Part shown: in pieces, positions 35,278-44,222 of the stretch | Layout: each line of letters starts with the position of its first letter | How positions within the stretch are numbered: position 1 is the stretch's first letter | DNA from: Typhlomys cinereus | Taxonomy: Eukaryota; Chordata; Mammalia; Rodentia; Platacanthomyidae | Assembly: GCA_023101885.1 (NCBI GenBank) | Contig: JALPQD010000126.1 | Span: forward strand, 1,046,904-1,110,903 | Length of the DNA: 64,000 nucleotides | Direction of reading: 5' to 3' | Program-made: the position numbers and the translations under genes | Notes under the pieces: model-generated | Databases searched by the model: none | Told to the model about the DNA's origin: nothing | Seen by the model: the letters and a program-made list of their open reading frames with translations, nothing else

Positions 35278-35940
35278 TTTTGCCCCCGGCTGGCGTAAGC
35301 CCCCAGGCCAAGCCCACCTGGACCCCTTCTGCCCCTGCCACACCCATCTCCACCCTGGCCATGCCCAAGTGCAGGGGTTTGGGCTCCGTGGTTGTTGACC
35401 TCCTCTACTAGAGAGATTAAGAAAACTGGAGTGGTGTTTGACGCCAGCTTGTTACTGCTGCTTTCCTTGACAGTATTCAGCATTGTGAGTGTGACGGCCT
35501 ACATTGCCTTGGCCCTGCTCTCTGTGACTATCAGCTTTAAAGTATATAAGGGTGTGATCCAAGCAATCCAGAAATCAGAAGAAGGCCACCCATTCAGGGC
35601 ATATTTAGAATCCAATGTTGCTATATCTGAGGAATTGATTCTGCTCTCAGTCATGTGAAATGCACAATAAAAGAACTCAGGTACCTTTTCATAGTAGATG
35701 ATTTAGTTGATTCTCTGAAGTTTGCAGTGTTAATATGGGTGTTTACTTATGTTGGTGCCTTGTTCAACGCTCTGACACCACTGATTTTAGCTGATTTCAC
35801 TCATCAGTATTCCTGTTTTTTATGACTGACATCCCAAGTGCAGATAGATCATTACCTAGGACTTGCAAACAAGAATGTTAAAGATGCTATGCCTAAAATC
35901 CAAGCAAAATTCCTGGATTGAAGCACAAAGCAGAAAAATA
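35278..35940 (+). pseudogene. Rtn4-ps: Rtn4 (reticulon 4, Nogo) retrocopy, B-isoform type, broken
   Basis: Reticulon 4 shapes tubular endoplasmic reticulum through a reticulon-homology domain with two hydrophobic hairpins. The encoded sequence starts in the proline-rich N-terminal segment ([16 protein letters not shown], from about 35300). It runs directly into VVVDLLY at about 35385-35406, the exon junction of the B isoform that skips the large Nogo-A exon, so it was copied from spliced mRNA. KKTGVVF, the first hairpin ([20 protein letters not shown]) and [10 protein letters not shown] follow; DDLVDSLKFAV (35697-35730) and the second hairpin come next. HYLGLANKNVKDAM is recognisable at about 35850-35892, and the copy ends near the normal C-terminus. 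Breaks: a TAG replaces the Trp codon at 35408, two bases are lost just after it, about 14 bases are missing near 35640, and later frameshifts occur. It is 5'-truncated, lies inside the ERV remnant, and no poly(A) tail or target duplication is seen. Confidence 0.93.
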
Positions 35941-37344
35941 AAAAGATGCTATCATAGGAAAAATTATTCTTTTAATAATTATATTGTTTAAGCCCATGCT
36001 GGGACTTATAAAATGTTGGGGACACATATAGTTAATTGTAAAATATGTTCCTTACTGAAATCAAAAGGAGCTCAATCTTTCTCTGTATATTTAAAAAAAT
36101 GCAGTCTCTGTTACAAGTATGTGGGCTCAGCTTCTTGGCTATCTGGCATTATAGACTGGCTAGATTTGGAAATACTGAGAGAATATTTCTGTTAAGTGCC
36201 ATTATCCTCAAGCAATGGGGTAGGTTCTTGGAAAAAATGTCCTTCCTAAAAGTAAAGCTGTCCCAGAAGTTTCAGTAAACGGGTCCAGATTCACTAAGCC
36301 AAGAGAATTATTTTTGTTCTCCATTCTGCTGACTCCTTGCCTCACCTGAATCAGGGGAGCCCTGGTCTCAAACCTGCAGCTCTGGCCTGAGGCACCCAAG
36401 AAAGATAGTTTATGCTGTAGAGTTAAAACCAGAGACATAGGTTGGCGAAAAGTTTAATAAAGTTTTTCCCTTGTCCTAAAAGGTTGCCTAAAGTTAAACT
36501 CAGGGCTTGACAGAGGGAAAAAGCAATGGCAAACTTAAGGAGTAAACTAAGAAAAACAGCAAAACTCCAGGTGTAGCTCCAGAGTAGCTCCATTAGCAAA
36601 TCAATGCTGGCTTTTCATTTAGATCAGAGATATGGTGCTACATCCCTTTGGTCCCAAAAAGACTTATGTTGCTTTATTTTTCAGAACCCAAAAAGGAAGA
36701 TAATTTAGATTGTTCTATACAAAGAATCAGTTCGCATTGTTTTGAACAGGTTTTAAAATATGATCTTAAATTTACAGTAGCCAGAGGAAAAAGGTCTCCT
36801 TGGCTTTTACACCTTGTAAACGTGTTCTTTTACTAAGTCCTGCTTGCTTGTACCCACAACAAGACTGCTGAGCTTGTTTGGTTTATCTCATGTGCCTTCC
36901 CAATTACAATGGTCTGGTCCTTCTGTAGATTTTGGAGACTCAATTTGCCTGTGTTTTGTCTCTTTTAGACCAACCTTGAGGTAATAAAGCCATCTATCAA
37001 AGACCTCTAGACCAACCCAACATTTCATAGATGAGAATGTCAGACTGCTCTTATTTCCTTTGCCCCGATTCAGCAGGAAGCAACCAGATCGAATCATCGC
37101 CCTTTATCCCCAGAGCAGTCTGAATTCTCAAATAGGTTTATGGGAAAGTGAGGCAGGATTAGAGCAGCTATGCTGGGATGGGTCTTTCAAGGTCTTTGGA
37201 ATTCTGAAGAGACGTCCCCTACTACTGGAATCGCCTGGAAGGAACACCCCTGCTGAAAAACTGACTCCAGTCCTCCCAGAAATTTACCACGAGAACTGTG
37301 ACTAATACTCCATGATTCGAGTGTGCCTATAGAAAAGGGGGGAA
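35941..37344 (+). pseudogene. ERV1 remnant, 3' internal part with polypurine tract
   Basis: No reading frame is intact, and I could not identify pol or env motifs with confidence. The assignment rests on position and on the polypurine tract AGAAAAGGGGGGAA at 37331-37344, which sits directly before an LTR beginning TGTTGGACC. This is the same arrangement as in gammaretroviruses. The last 180 bases (37135-37317) recur downstream at 38021-38203 and 38293-38342. Confidence 0.55.
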
Positions 37345-37856
37345 TGTTGGACCCTGAGACCCTCACCCTCAAATTCACAGAACGGGCCAGTACAGGCCCA
37401 CAGTGTAGATATTTGCTCTTAGCTGATCAGGCACAGCTATAGCTAGCTATTGCTCATAGCTATTCAAGCGTAGCTACTGCTAGCCATTGTCTAAAACTAT
37501 GCATCTTGCTACTTCCTTCCCTGCCCTGAAACCCCTGGTGATGGGAAAAGGAGCTGTAACCCTTAGTGATGGGAAAACAGGCTGTAACCTCAAGATGACT
37601 AGCCCTAGGGAAAACAAGTCTTGCAAGAAAATTCTGTTAATAGCATAATTGCCATCTGGAGCAAACTTCCTGCAGTTAAGCAGGTAGACTGCATCAATCA
37701 CAAAGGCCTGGACTCTTGCTAACCAACAAGACCCCCCCACCCAAAACCCCTTTATAAACCCCTTGCTTCAGTCGCTAGGGGCCGCTTCAGTCTCACCTGC
37801 ATGAGAGGTTGCTGGAGCCGCCCGGCGTGTCGTTAAATAAAACCTCATGCTATTGC
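37345..37856 (+). mobile_element. ERV1 3' LTR, U3-R only, cut at the polyadenylation site
   Basis: It starts TGTTGGACCCTGAGACCC after the polypurine tract. U3 has two near-identical copies of a unit with GTGATGGGAAAA and GCTGTAACC at about 37538-37588 (enhancer-like repeats) and a TATAAA box at 37753-37758. A polyadenylation signal AATAAA is at 37836-37841, followed by CCTCATGCTATTGC at 37843-37856. In murine-type gammaretroviruses the RNA is cleaved at a matching TTGCA. Here the U5 part is absent and 26 A follow, as in a copied messenger RNA rather than a provirus. Confidence 0.8.
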
Positions 37857-37882
37857 AAAAAAAAAAAAAAAAAAAAAAAAAA
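37857..37882 (+). other. Poly(A) tail of the retrotransposed viral RNA
   Basis: 26 consecutive A follow the R region at the expected cleavage position, 15 bases after AATAAA. This is diagnostic of target-primed copying of a polyadenylated RNA by L1 proteins. The following bases are AAGTATATTTC; no matching duplication was found at the left edge. Confidence 0.85.
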
Positions 37883-37931
37883 GTATATTTCTTCATGTTA
37901 AATAGGGAATAAAATGTTCTTAGATTAAATT

Positions 37932-38342
37932 GAATTCTTCCTGGGTAGTATTATAAACGGAATGTCTTTGTATATTAGTTATACAGGCATAAGATTTGTT
38001 CTTGTTTTCTGGTGTGCATAAGTTTATGGGAAAGTGAGGCAGGATTAGGGCAGCTATGCTGGGATGGGTCTTTCAAGGTCTTTGGAATTCTGAAGAGACG
38101 TCCCCTACTACTGGAATCGCCTGGAAGGAACACCCCTGCTGAAAAACTGACTCCAGTCCTCCCAGAAATTTACCACGAGAACTGTGACTAATACTCCATG
38201 ATTGAATTCTTCCTGGGGAGTATTATAAATGGAATGTCTTTGTATATTAGTTATACAGGCATAAGATTTGTTCTCGTTTTCCGGTGTGCATAGGTTTATG
38301 GGAAAGTGAGGCAGGATTAGAGCAGCTATGCTGGGATGGGTC
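37932..38342 (+). repeat. Tandem duplication containing ERV 3' sequence
   Basis: Unit 1 (37932-38203, 272 bp) is an 89-bp non-viral part (GAATTCTTCCTGGGTAG...GGTGTGCATA) plus a 183-bp copy of ERV positions 37135-37317. Unit 2 (38204-38342) repeats the non-viral part and the first 50 bp of the ERV part. A few substitutions separate the copies. It begins only 50 bp downstream of the ERV poly(A) tail. Confidence 0.92.
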
Positions 38343-38744
38343 AATTGAATTGTTTTTCCTTTATCATAATGCTCCTATAAGTTTAGTGTAACTTTTATAC
38401 AATCTCATTCACTAATATGTGTATTTTTTCCATTATCTTTATTCCTCAGAAGAGGTTTACATGATAGACTTATGCAAGATTGACATGAAATTGTAAAAAT
38501 AAAGTACTACACAGCAAAGCTGTAAGAAGGATTTTTTTTATTACAGATTCAATTTTATTAAAGTTCTTGTTTAGTGATTTACATTTCTTGAATCCTATCT
38601 TTGATAACCTCACATTATTTAACCACTTCAAGCAATGGATTAATACTGTATAATATATTTGTAATTCCTTGACAATATTAACAATATTTTTAATTTTTAA
38701 CCCTTCCAAAATTTAAATCAGAAATGAGACCAATTTTTTTCTTT
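38343..38744. other. No gene seen; AT-rich
   Basis: Nothing recognisable. Confidence 0.5.
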
Positions 38745-39105
38745 TTAACATTTTCATGTATATATGGGAGGCTGTGTGTGTATGGGGGGGCATTCATGTA
38801 TGTGTGGACATGCATGAATTTTTTTGGCACATGCATTGGAGGCCGGAGAGACTCATTATCAATTGCTCTTCAGACTTACTCTTTTTGATATAGAGACCCA
38901 CAAACCCCAGAGCTTACCAGTAGGGCTAGTTGGGTGGCCAACTTGCTCTGGAGAATTGCAGTCTCCACTTTCTGAAACTGCAGTTATAATGTCAGATTAC
39001 GATACTAAATGCTGCATTTACTTGGAATCTGAGACTTTCAATTCTAGTCCTTAGGCTTTTATGTCAAGTGTTTTAACCACTGTACAATCTCCCCAACCCT
39101 AAAAC
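38745..39105 (-). mobile_element. Old B3-like SINE remnant
   Basis: GT-rich start, then GCATTGGAGGCCGGAGAGAC and CTTGGAATCTGAGACTTTCA. It ends AGTGTTTTAACCACTGTACAATCTCCCC, as in reverse-orientation rodent B3-type SINEs, and is heavily diverged. Confidence 0.5.
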
Positions 39106-39382
39106 CCCTTTTTAGAATTATTGATATTAGCTCCCCTACTACTCCAATTTTATTCACCAACCCTGATTTTACTGTTTTGGTTTGGTGCTTTGGATTAAAT
39201 TGGTCCTTTTGTTTTGTAATTTTTATGTGATTTTTTTGTCTCTTTAATGTTCAACATATTTTATTTTTAAAGATATAATTGACTTTTTTGTTCATTTTAT
39301 AACTTTTTGACATTTTAACAAGTTTGTGTAGATGCGGTTGCAATACACTAAGTTCCCAACTTTAAAATAATATGACTTTTTA

Positions 39383-39605
39383 GGGCTGGAGAGGTGGCTC
39401 AGGGGTTAAGCCTCTGCCTTGCAGGCAGAAGGTCCTGCATTTCTGATTCTGGTAGGGCGGAGCCTGTGAATCCCAGGGCAGAGTAAACAAGGAGGAGGTG
39501 GAGGCGGTCCATGGTGGTTCCCAAATTCGTCCATGGTTCTACACACACACACACACACACACGCACAATTGAATAAATAATAAATAAAAAAATTATAAAA
39601 AAGAT
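39383..39605 (+). mobile_element. Young B2-superfamily SINE, copy 6 (internally deleted)
   Basis: It has a normal head AGGGCTGGAGAGGTGGCTCAG, but bases between GGTCCTG and CATTTCTGATTCTGG are missing (about 60-70 bp, including box B). The ends of the deletion share CCTG in complete copies. The tail and (CA)n are normal. The target duplication AAAATAATATGACTTTT lies at 39365-39381, with AAAATAATATGATTTT at about 39611-39626. Confidence 0.92.
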
Positions 39606-39626
39606 TGTTTAAAATAATATGATTTT

Positions 39627-39990
39627 GAAATGTCTGTGTATTTGTAAGACCATAATCATAGTGAACAAAATGTACCTTTCTTATTCACAGTAATCCCCAT
39701 GTAGACCTTCATATTCTCCCCAAGTCTCTCTTCCACTTTCCATGCAGAACATTTTTTGGTTATTCCATTCTTTGTGTGCATGTGTAGGTGCATAATTTTT
39801 TGCCCTTAAATATTCAGTATGGGAATGGCGGGTGACATGATTTGTATACATGTAAGATCTTTTCAGAAATGCCAAAGTCATTTAAAATATATTACCCAAG
39901 TGCAATACCCTAGTAAGAGTGCCTGAGTTTCACAATTGTTCTATGTATTTTTCAGCAGTTGGTAAATCTAGTATCTGCAGATAGTGTGAT
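39627..39990. other. No gene seen
   Basis: Nothing recognisable in this stretch. Confidence 0.5.
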
Positions 39991-40011
39991 GTAGAATTAT
40001 GGTGGCATTGG

Positions 40012-40303
40012 GGGCTGGAGAGGTGGCTCAAGGGTTAAGCCTCTGCCTTACAGGCGGAAGGTCCTGAGTTTGGATCCTAGACCTCACGTATAGACGCCAG
40101 TCAGAAGCAGGGTGGAGCCTGTGAATCCCGGGGCAGAGTAAACAAGGAGGAGGTGGAAGCGTCCATGGTGGTTCCCAAATTTGTCAGTGGTTCTACACAC
40201 ACACAGACACACATACGTACACATGCACACACATACATACACATGCACACACATACATACACATGCACAATTGAATAAATAATAAATAAAAAAATTAAAA
40301 AAA
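40012..40303 (+). mobile_element. Young B2-superfamily SINE, copy 7
   Basis: Head GGGGCTGGAGAGGTGGCTCA, box B-like GAGTTTGGATCC, a tract of ACATACATACACATGCAC repeats (40200-40268) and an AATAAATAATAAATAAAAA tail. The target duplication GAATTATGGTGGCATT is followed by GAATTATGGTGGTATT at about 40305-40320. About 30 bp are missing near 40100 compared with other copies. Confidence 0.92.
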
Positions 40304-40320
40304 AGAATTATGGTGGTATT

Positions 40321-41039
40321 CTAATTTGCATGAATGTAATCAACTCATACTTCTGTGTGTTTCTTGATCCCCAATATGGGAAAAAAAATGCTTGACAAGA
40401 CTGGTGCTAATCTTTCCACACCATTAGTGTTTTGCATCTACAGTTAGCATTGATCAGACTTAGAATTTTGTGAGGAAAATTGTACAACAGTAACTGGAAG
40501 ATATGCATCGTTTTGTGTTTTCCTATGGCATTTTCTCTAGCCTAAAGAAGTCATCATTGCAAGTATATTTTACTATATTATAATTTATGGTTATATTTAT
40601 TTTGGAGCTGGTTCTTTGCTTAGCAATTAGTTTGGAGTTTCCACTTCTTATTGGATTTAAAAATTGCCCATGGATGATTTTCCAGTTCTTCTCTGTCATG
40701 TGGGTCCTTACCCAAGCAATATCCCCTGCTCTGCTGAAACTTTTGGACATATTGATTAGTTGCATATAAATAAAGTTTTTCTCTAAGCATTTGTGTTCTA
40801 ATTAGTTCTTTTAATTTTAGAAAACACTTGAAGCTTACAGACACACAAAGCTGTTAATTTAGTCCTCATCTGGATATTACTGTTTAAATTATTGTTAGTA
40901 TATATTAAACGTACAAAGTAATGGATTTTATTGTGACACATTCATGTAGGCATATGATAAGCTTTGAACATACATACCTTACCCCTTCTTTTTCCCTTCT
41001 TCTCCATGAGATCCTTGATGACCTGTCTTCACAAATAGT
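40321..41039. other. No gene seen; AT-rich
   Basis: Nothing recognisable in this stretch. Confidence 0.5.
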
Positions 41040-41372
41040 CCTTGTGTGTACATGTTTATGTATACATGACTGTGTGAATGTGTGCTTATGGAGGCTGGAG
41101 GTTAATGTTAGAATGTTTTCCCAATCATTGAATCACTGTTCACATTACTTTTGAGACACTGTCTTTCACTGGACCTGGAACATATCATTGCAGCTAGACT
41201 GAGTGGTAGACAAACTTCTGAGATCTGCTTGTCTCTGGACCCACAGTGCTGGGGTTGTAGCTCCATATAGCCACACTCAGCTCTTACAAGGATACTGGGG
41301 GTTCTGAACTCAGGTCCTTATGCTTCTGCAACAAGCACTTTTACCCAACGAGCCATTTCTTCAGTCAAAGTA
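41040..41372 (-). mobile_element. B3-like SINE, reverse orientation
   Basis: The blocks GATCTGCTTGTCTCTGGACC, CAGTGCTGGGGTTGTAGC, CTGAACTCAGGTCCTTATGC and ACCCAACGAGCCATTTCTTC follow the reverse B3 family order in murid-like rodents (GTGCTGGGATTA, GAACTCAGGTCCTCATGCTT, GAGCCATCTCCCC). It is about 330 bp with the preceding GT-rich part. Confidence 0.7.
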
Positions 41373-41504
41373 TTGTCGTGGCAACCTAAACTTGATGGGT
41401 TTCTTTTCTTTTTTTAAGTTTAGTTTTACCCCCTTGGCAGATCAGAAATAGGTACTTATATATGATAGGAGAGAGTTCTATGACAACCATTTACTCAACC
41501 TTGT

Positions 41505-41818
41505 GGTAGCTTTTTATTATTATTATTATTATTATTATTTATTCAACTGTGCACATGTGCGTGTGTATGTGCGCGTGCGTGTGTGTGTCTGTGTGTGTAT
41601 GTGTCTGTGTATGTGTAGAACCACGGACGAATTCGCGAACCACCATGGACGCCTCCACCTCCTTCTGCCCCGGGATTCACAGGCTCCGCCCTACCAGGAC
41701 CAGAAGCACAGGCAGCCCCCGCTTCCGCCTGGCGTCTACATGTGGGATCTGGGATCCGAACTCAGGACCTTCCGCCTGCAAGGCGGAGGTTTAACCCCTG
41801 AGCCACCTCTCCAGCCCT
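41505..41818 (-). mobile_element. Young B2-superfamily SINE, copy 8
   Basis: Reverse orientation with a TTATTATTATTATTATT tail at the left, a (GT)n tract, CACCATGGACGCCTCCACC and the head GAGCCACCTCTCCAGCCC. The target duplication is TTGTGGTAGCTTTTTAT (left) and TGTAGTAGCTTTTTAT (right). Confidence 0.92.
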
Positions 41819-41839
41819 GTAGTAGCTTTTTATGTTGTG

Positions 41840-43050
41840 ATATAAATAGGAAAATTGTCTACACACATGCCTACATGTATTTTTGTTATGTCTAATTGTT
41901 GCAGTAGTTTCTAGCATAAAAATTAAGATATTTTCATATAGTTAGAATTACCATGGTCTTACTTTATGCATATGAATCCATTTAAAAAGGTGAATTCATT
42001 TATTCGCACATAATTTTCCTCTGCCTTCTCATTTCAGTTTTGGAAAGTTTGATGATCCAGATTCACCAATTCTCCAAGGATTCTTTTGAAAATTAAATCA
42101 TTATTTGTCATTCTTAGCAGGTAATTCACTGAATTATTCCAATGATTTTGATGATGGCACAAGTATATATATGACTACTAGTTGTTAGAAAGCTCACAGA
42201 TATTTTCCAATATAGTTGAGGAAAAATATACATTAAATTTTTAATACATATTTATCAGTTCAAAATTTTATTTATATGAATAACAACTTGTTGAAATCAG
42301 AATAGTATAAAGTAAATTGAAAAACAAGATTATAGAACATATTATAGTATGAGAAGTAAATTTTATACTTGAAATAATTTACAAAGGTAGTTTATATTGC
42401 ATTAATTCTCATTAGAAATCACATGTAAGTATAATGAAAATGTATGCATCTACATGAAAAGGTAAAATTTTATATATTGAATATGCATGTGGAATAAACT
42501 AACTTTAAGAAAATATATCAAACCAGTCTAAAAATTAATGAAATTATTCAAGTGAAACTAAGAAATAGAATTAATTCTTAGGCTGTTAAAGCAACCAATA
42601 TTAACCTCTAATATTGAAAAACACTATAAAAGTAGTTAGGGAGTTTTGAAGTCTTTATAATGGAATAAAAATGGAAGGCTCTTAGATACGACCTGACAAG
42701 AGGTTTTGAAGCATTTAGGTCCTGATGATAGACTATAAGTGGACAATAACCTGTTATGATAACACAGTTGTCTAATGTGCTGCGTCCTAAATTATGAGTT
42801 AGGGACATTGATAGTGATCAGGCCTTCATACTTTGAAGAAAATTACTGCAGTTTTGTTTCATTTTGATATACTGTGAATGGAGTATTAAATAGTCTTGGG
42901 TATTTATTATTAAAATAATCTTACCAAAATTTAAATATTTCTTCTGTTTTACATAGAGTATTTGTATTTCAATGATAGTATATTTTTGGAATTTTAAAAG
43001 TATATTCATAAACCATTGCACATAAATTTCAAATATTTTATAAACTGTAC
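41840..43050. other. No gene seen; AT-rich
   Basis: 1.2 kb of AT-rich DNA without a repeat or frame that I can support. Confidence 0.5.
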
Positions 43051-43063
43051 TCTGTTAATATAT

Positions 43064-43183
43064 ATATTTTTTGTTTCCATGATTGAATTATCTCAGAAAT
43101 TTGTATTGTGACATAAAGTTTATTTAAAGCAGTTTTATAACAGAAACCAGTATTCATCCCTCATGTTTTATTTACTTAATTTT
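43064..43183 (-). other. Probable 3'-transduced segment of L1-F
   Basis: It lies between the usual L1 3' end (the complement of TTTTATTATTGTTTCTGCTC at 43190) and the left target-site copy. It ends in TTTTTT at 43067-43072 (a short A tail on the minus strand) next to the target copy. On the minus strand it contains an AATAAA at 43122-43127. L1 transcripts that read past their own weak signal carry such flanking DNA along. Confidence 0.55.
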
Positions 43184-44222
43184 TAAAACATTTTTATTAT
43201 TGTTTCTGCTCACACAAACTTAATAAGTACACCGGTTCCCTACCTCCCTCCTCCTCCCCCCACCCCCATGCTACCCTTCTCCTCACCCCTCCCTCTACAT
43301 TCCCCAGTGCCTCCCACCCCAATCCCCAGATAATCATTTAATGTGCATGCCAAACTCTCCTTTGGGTCCTCCTCTCCGATGACTTACGCGGACCCAGTGG
43401 CATTTCTCTAAACCCTTTCTGTGTTCCCCTTAAGCATGGGAACACTAATGTGGCTGTCAATCCCTTGCCTCCAAGGATCTTGGTGCCTTTAGCAAATGCT
43501 AGACTTTGTGGGGTCATAGTGTGTGGGACATTGTGCAGGGCATGCAAAGTCCAATTCAGATTGCTTGGGCCTTAACTTGTGTGGAGTATCGTGCATATCA
43601 TTGCTCCTTCCATCCTTGTGCTCTTACAATCTTACCATCCACTCTTCTTCAAATTTTCCTGAGTTTCAGGATGGGGAGAGATTAGGCTGGCCTAGTTCTA
43701 GGTGGTTGATATAGAGTCTCTGATGTTCTGGATTATGGTTTGTTGATTTTCTTTTGCAGTTTTGTTGCTCCTGCAATGCCCTTCACTCCATCCTGATGGG
43801 TATTGGATGTCACCCCCTGGCCAGAGATAAAAAGCTGTTAAACTAGAGTCTTGTTATAAGAGTATATTCAAAGGTAGATGTAATAAAAGTAGGAAACCAC
43901 AGTCAGGGCAGAGTCAATCACCCATTTGCAAAATGGTTACTTTTTATCTGCCAGACTATATGCCCTTCCCTTCTGGTGAGATCATACCCCCTCAGTTGTA
44001 AATGATCAGGAACGAAAGTCTGTGAACTTAACCAGATGTCTCATTACTTACTTGCAGTCCTTGATGGAGGCCTATTTTCTCTGCTATAACATGGTCCCCT
44101 CTCTCCTTGTTTCTGGTGTGGCCCTCCTACCCCATCCCTCCTGTTCATAATCCTTGCAATTACTGTAGGTATTACAAAGATTTATCCTTGAATGTCACTA
44201 TGTGGGATGGGTGGGTTTTGTA
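43184..44222 (-). other. L1-F 3' untranslated region
   Basis: The reverse complement of the shared L1 3' region: CTCACACAAACTTAATAAG at 43209, a C-rich tract at 43236-43325 (G-rich on the L1 strand) and CACCCCCTGGCCAGAGATAA near 43811. It ends at the ORF2 stop. Confidence 0.88.

Noticed and set aside
35392..35658. Functional reticulon-like membrane protein
   Set aside because: The 88-codon frame covers only the first hairpin, is preceded by an in-frame stop replacing the Trp codon, and ends in a frameshift; it is part of a processed pseudogene.
35990..36280. Retroviral RT/connection domain in the ERV
   Set aside because: A faint resemblance was seen around 36105-36180, but no catalytic motif is visible; I left it unassigned.
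40196..40268. CRISPR-like array of short repeats
   Set aside because: The ACACATGCACACACATACATAC repeats have no spacers and are an expanded CA-type tract in a SINE tail of a mammalian genome.
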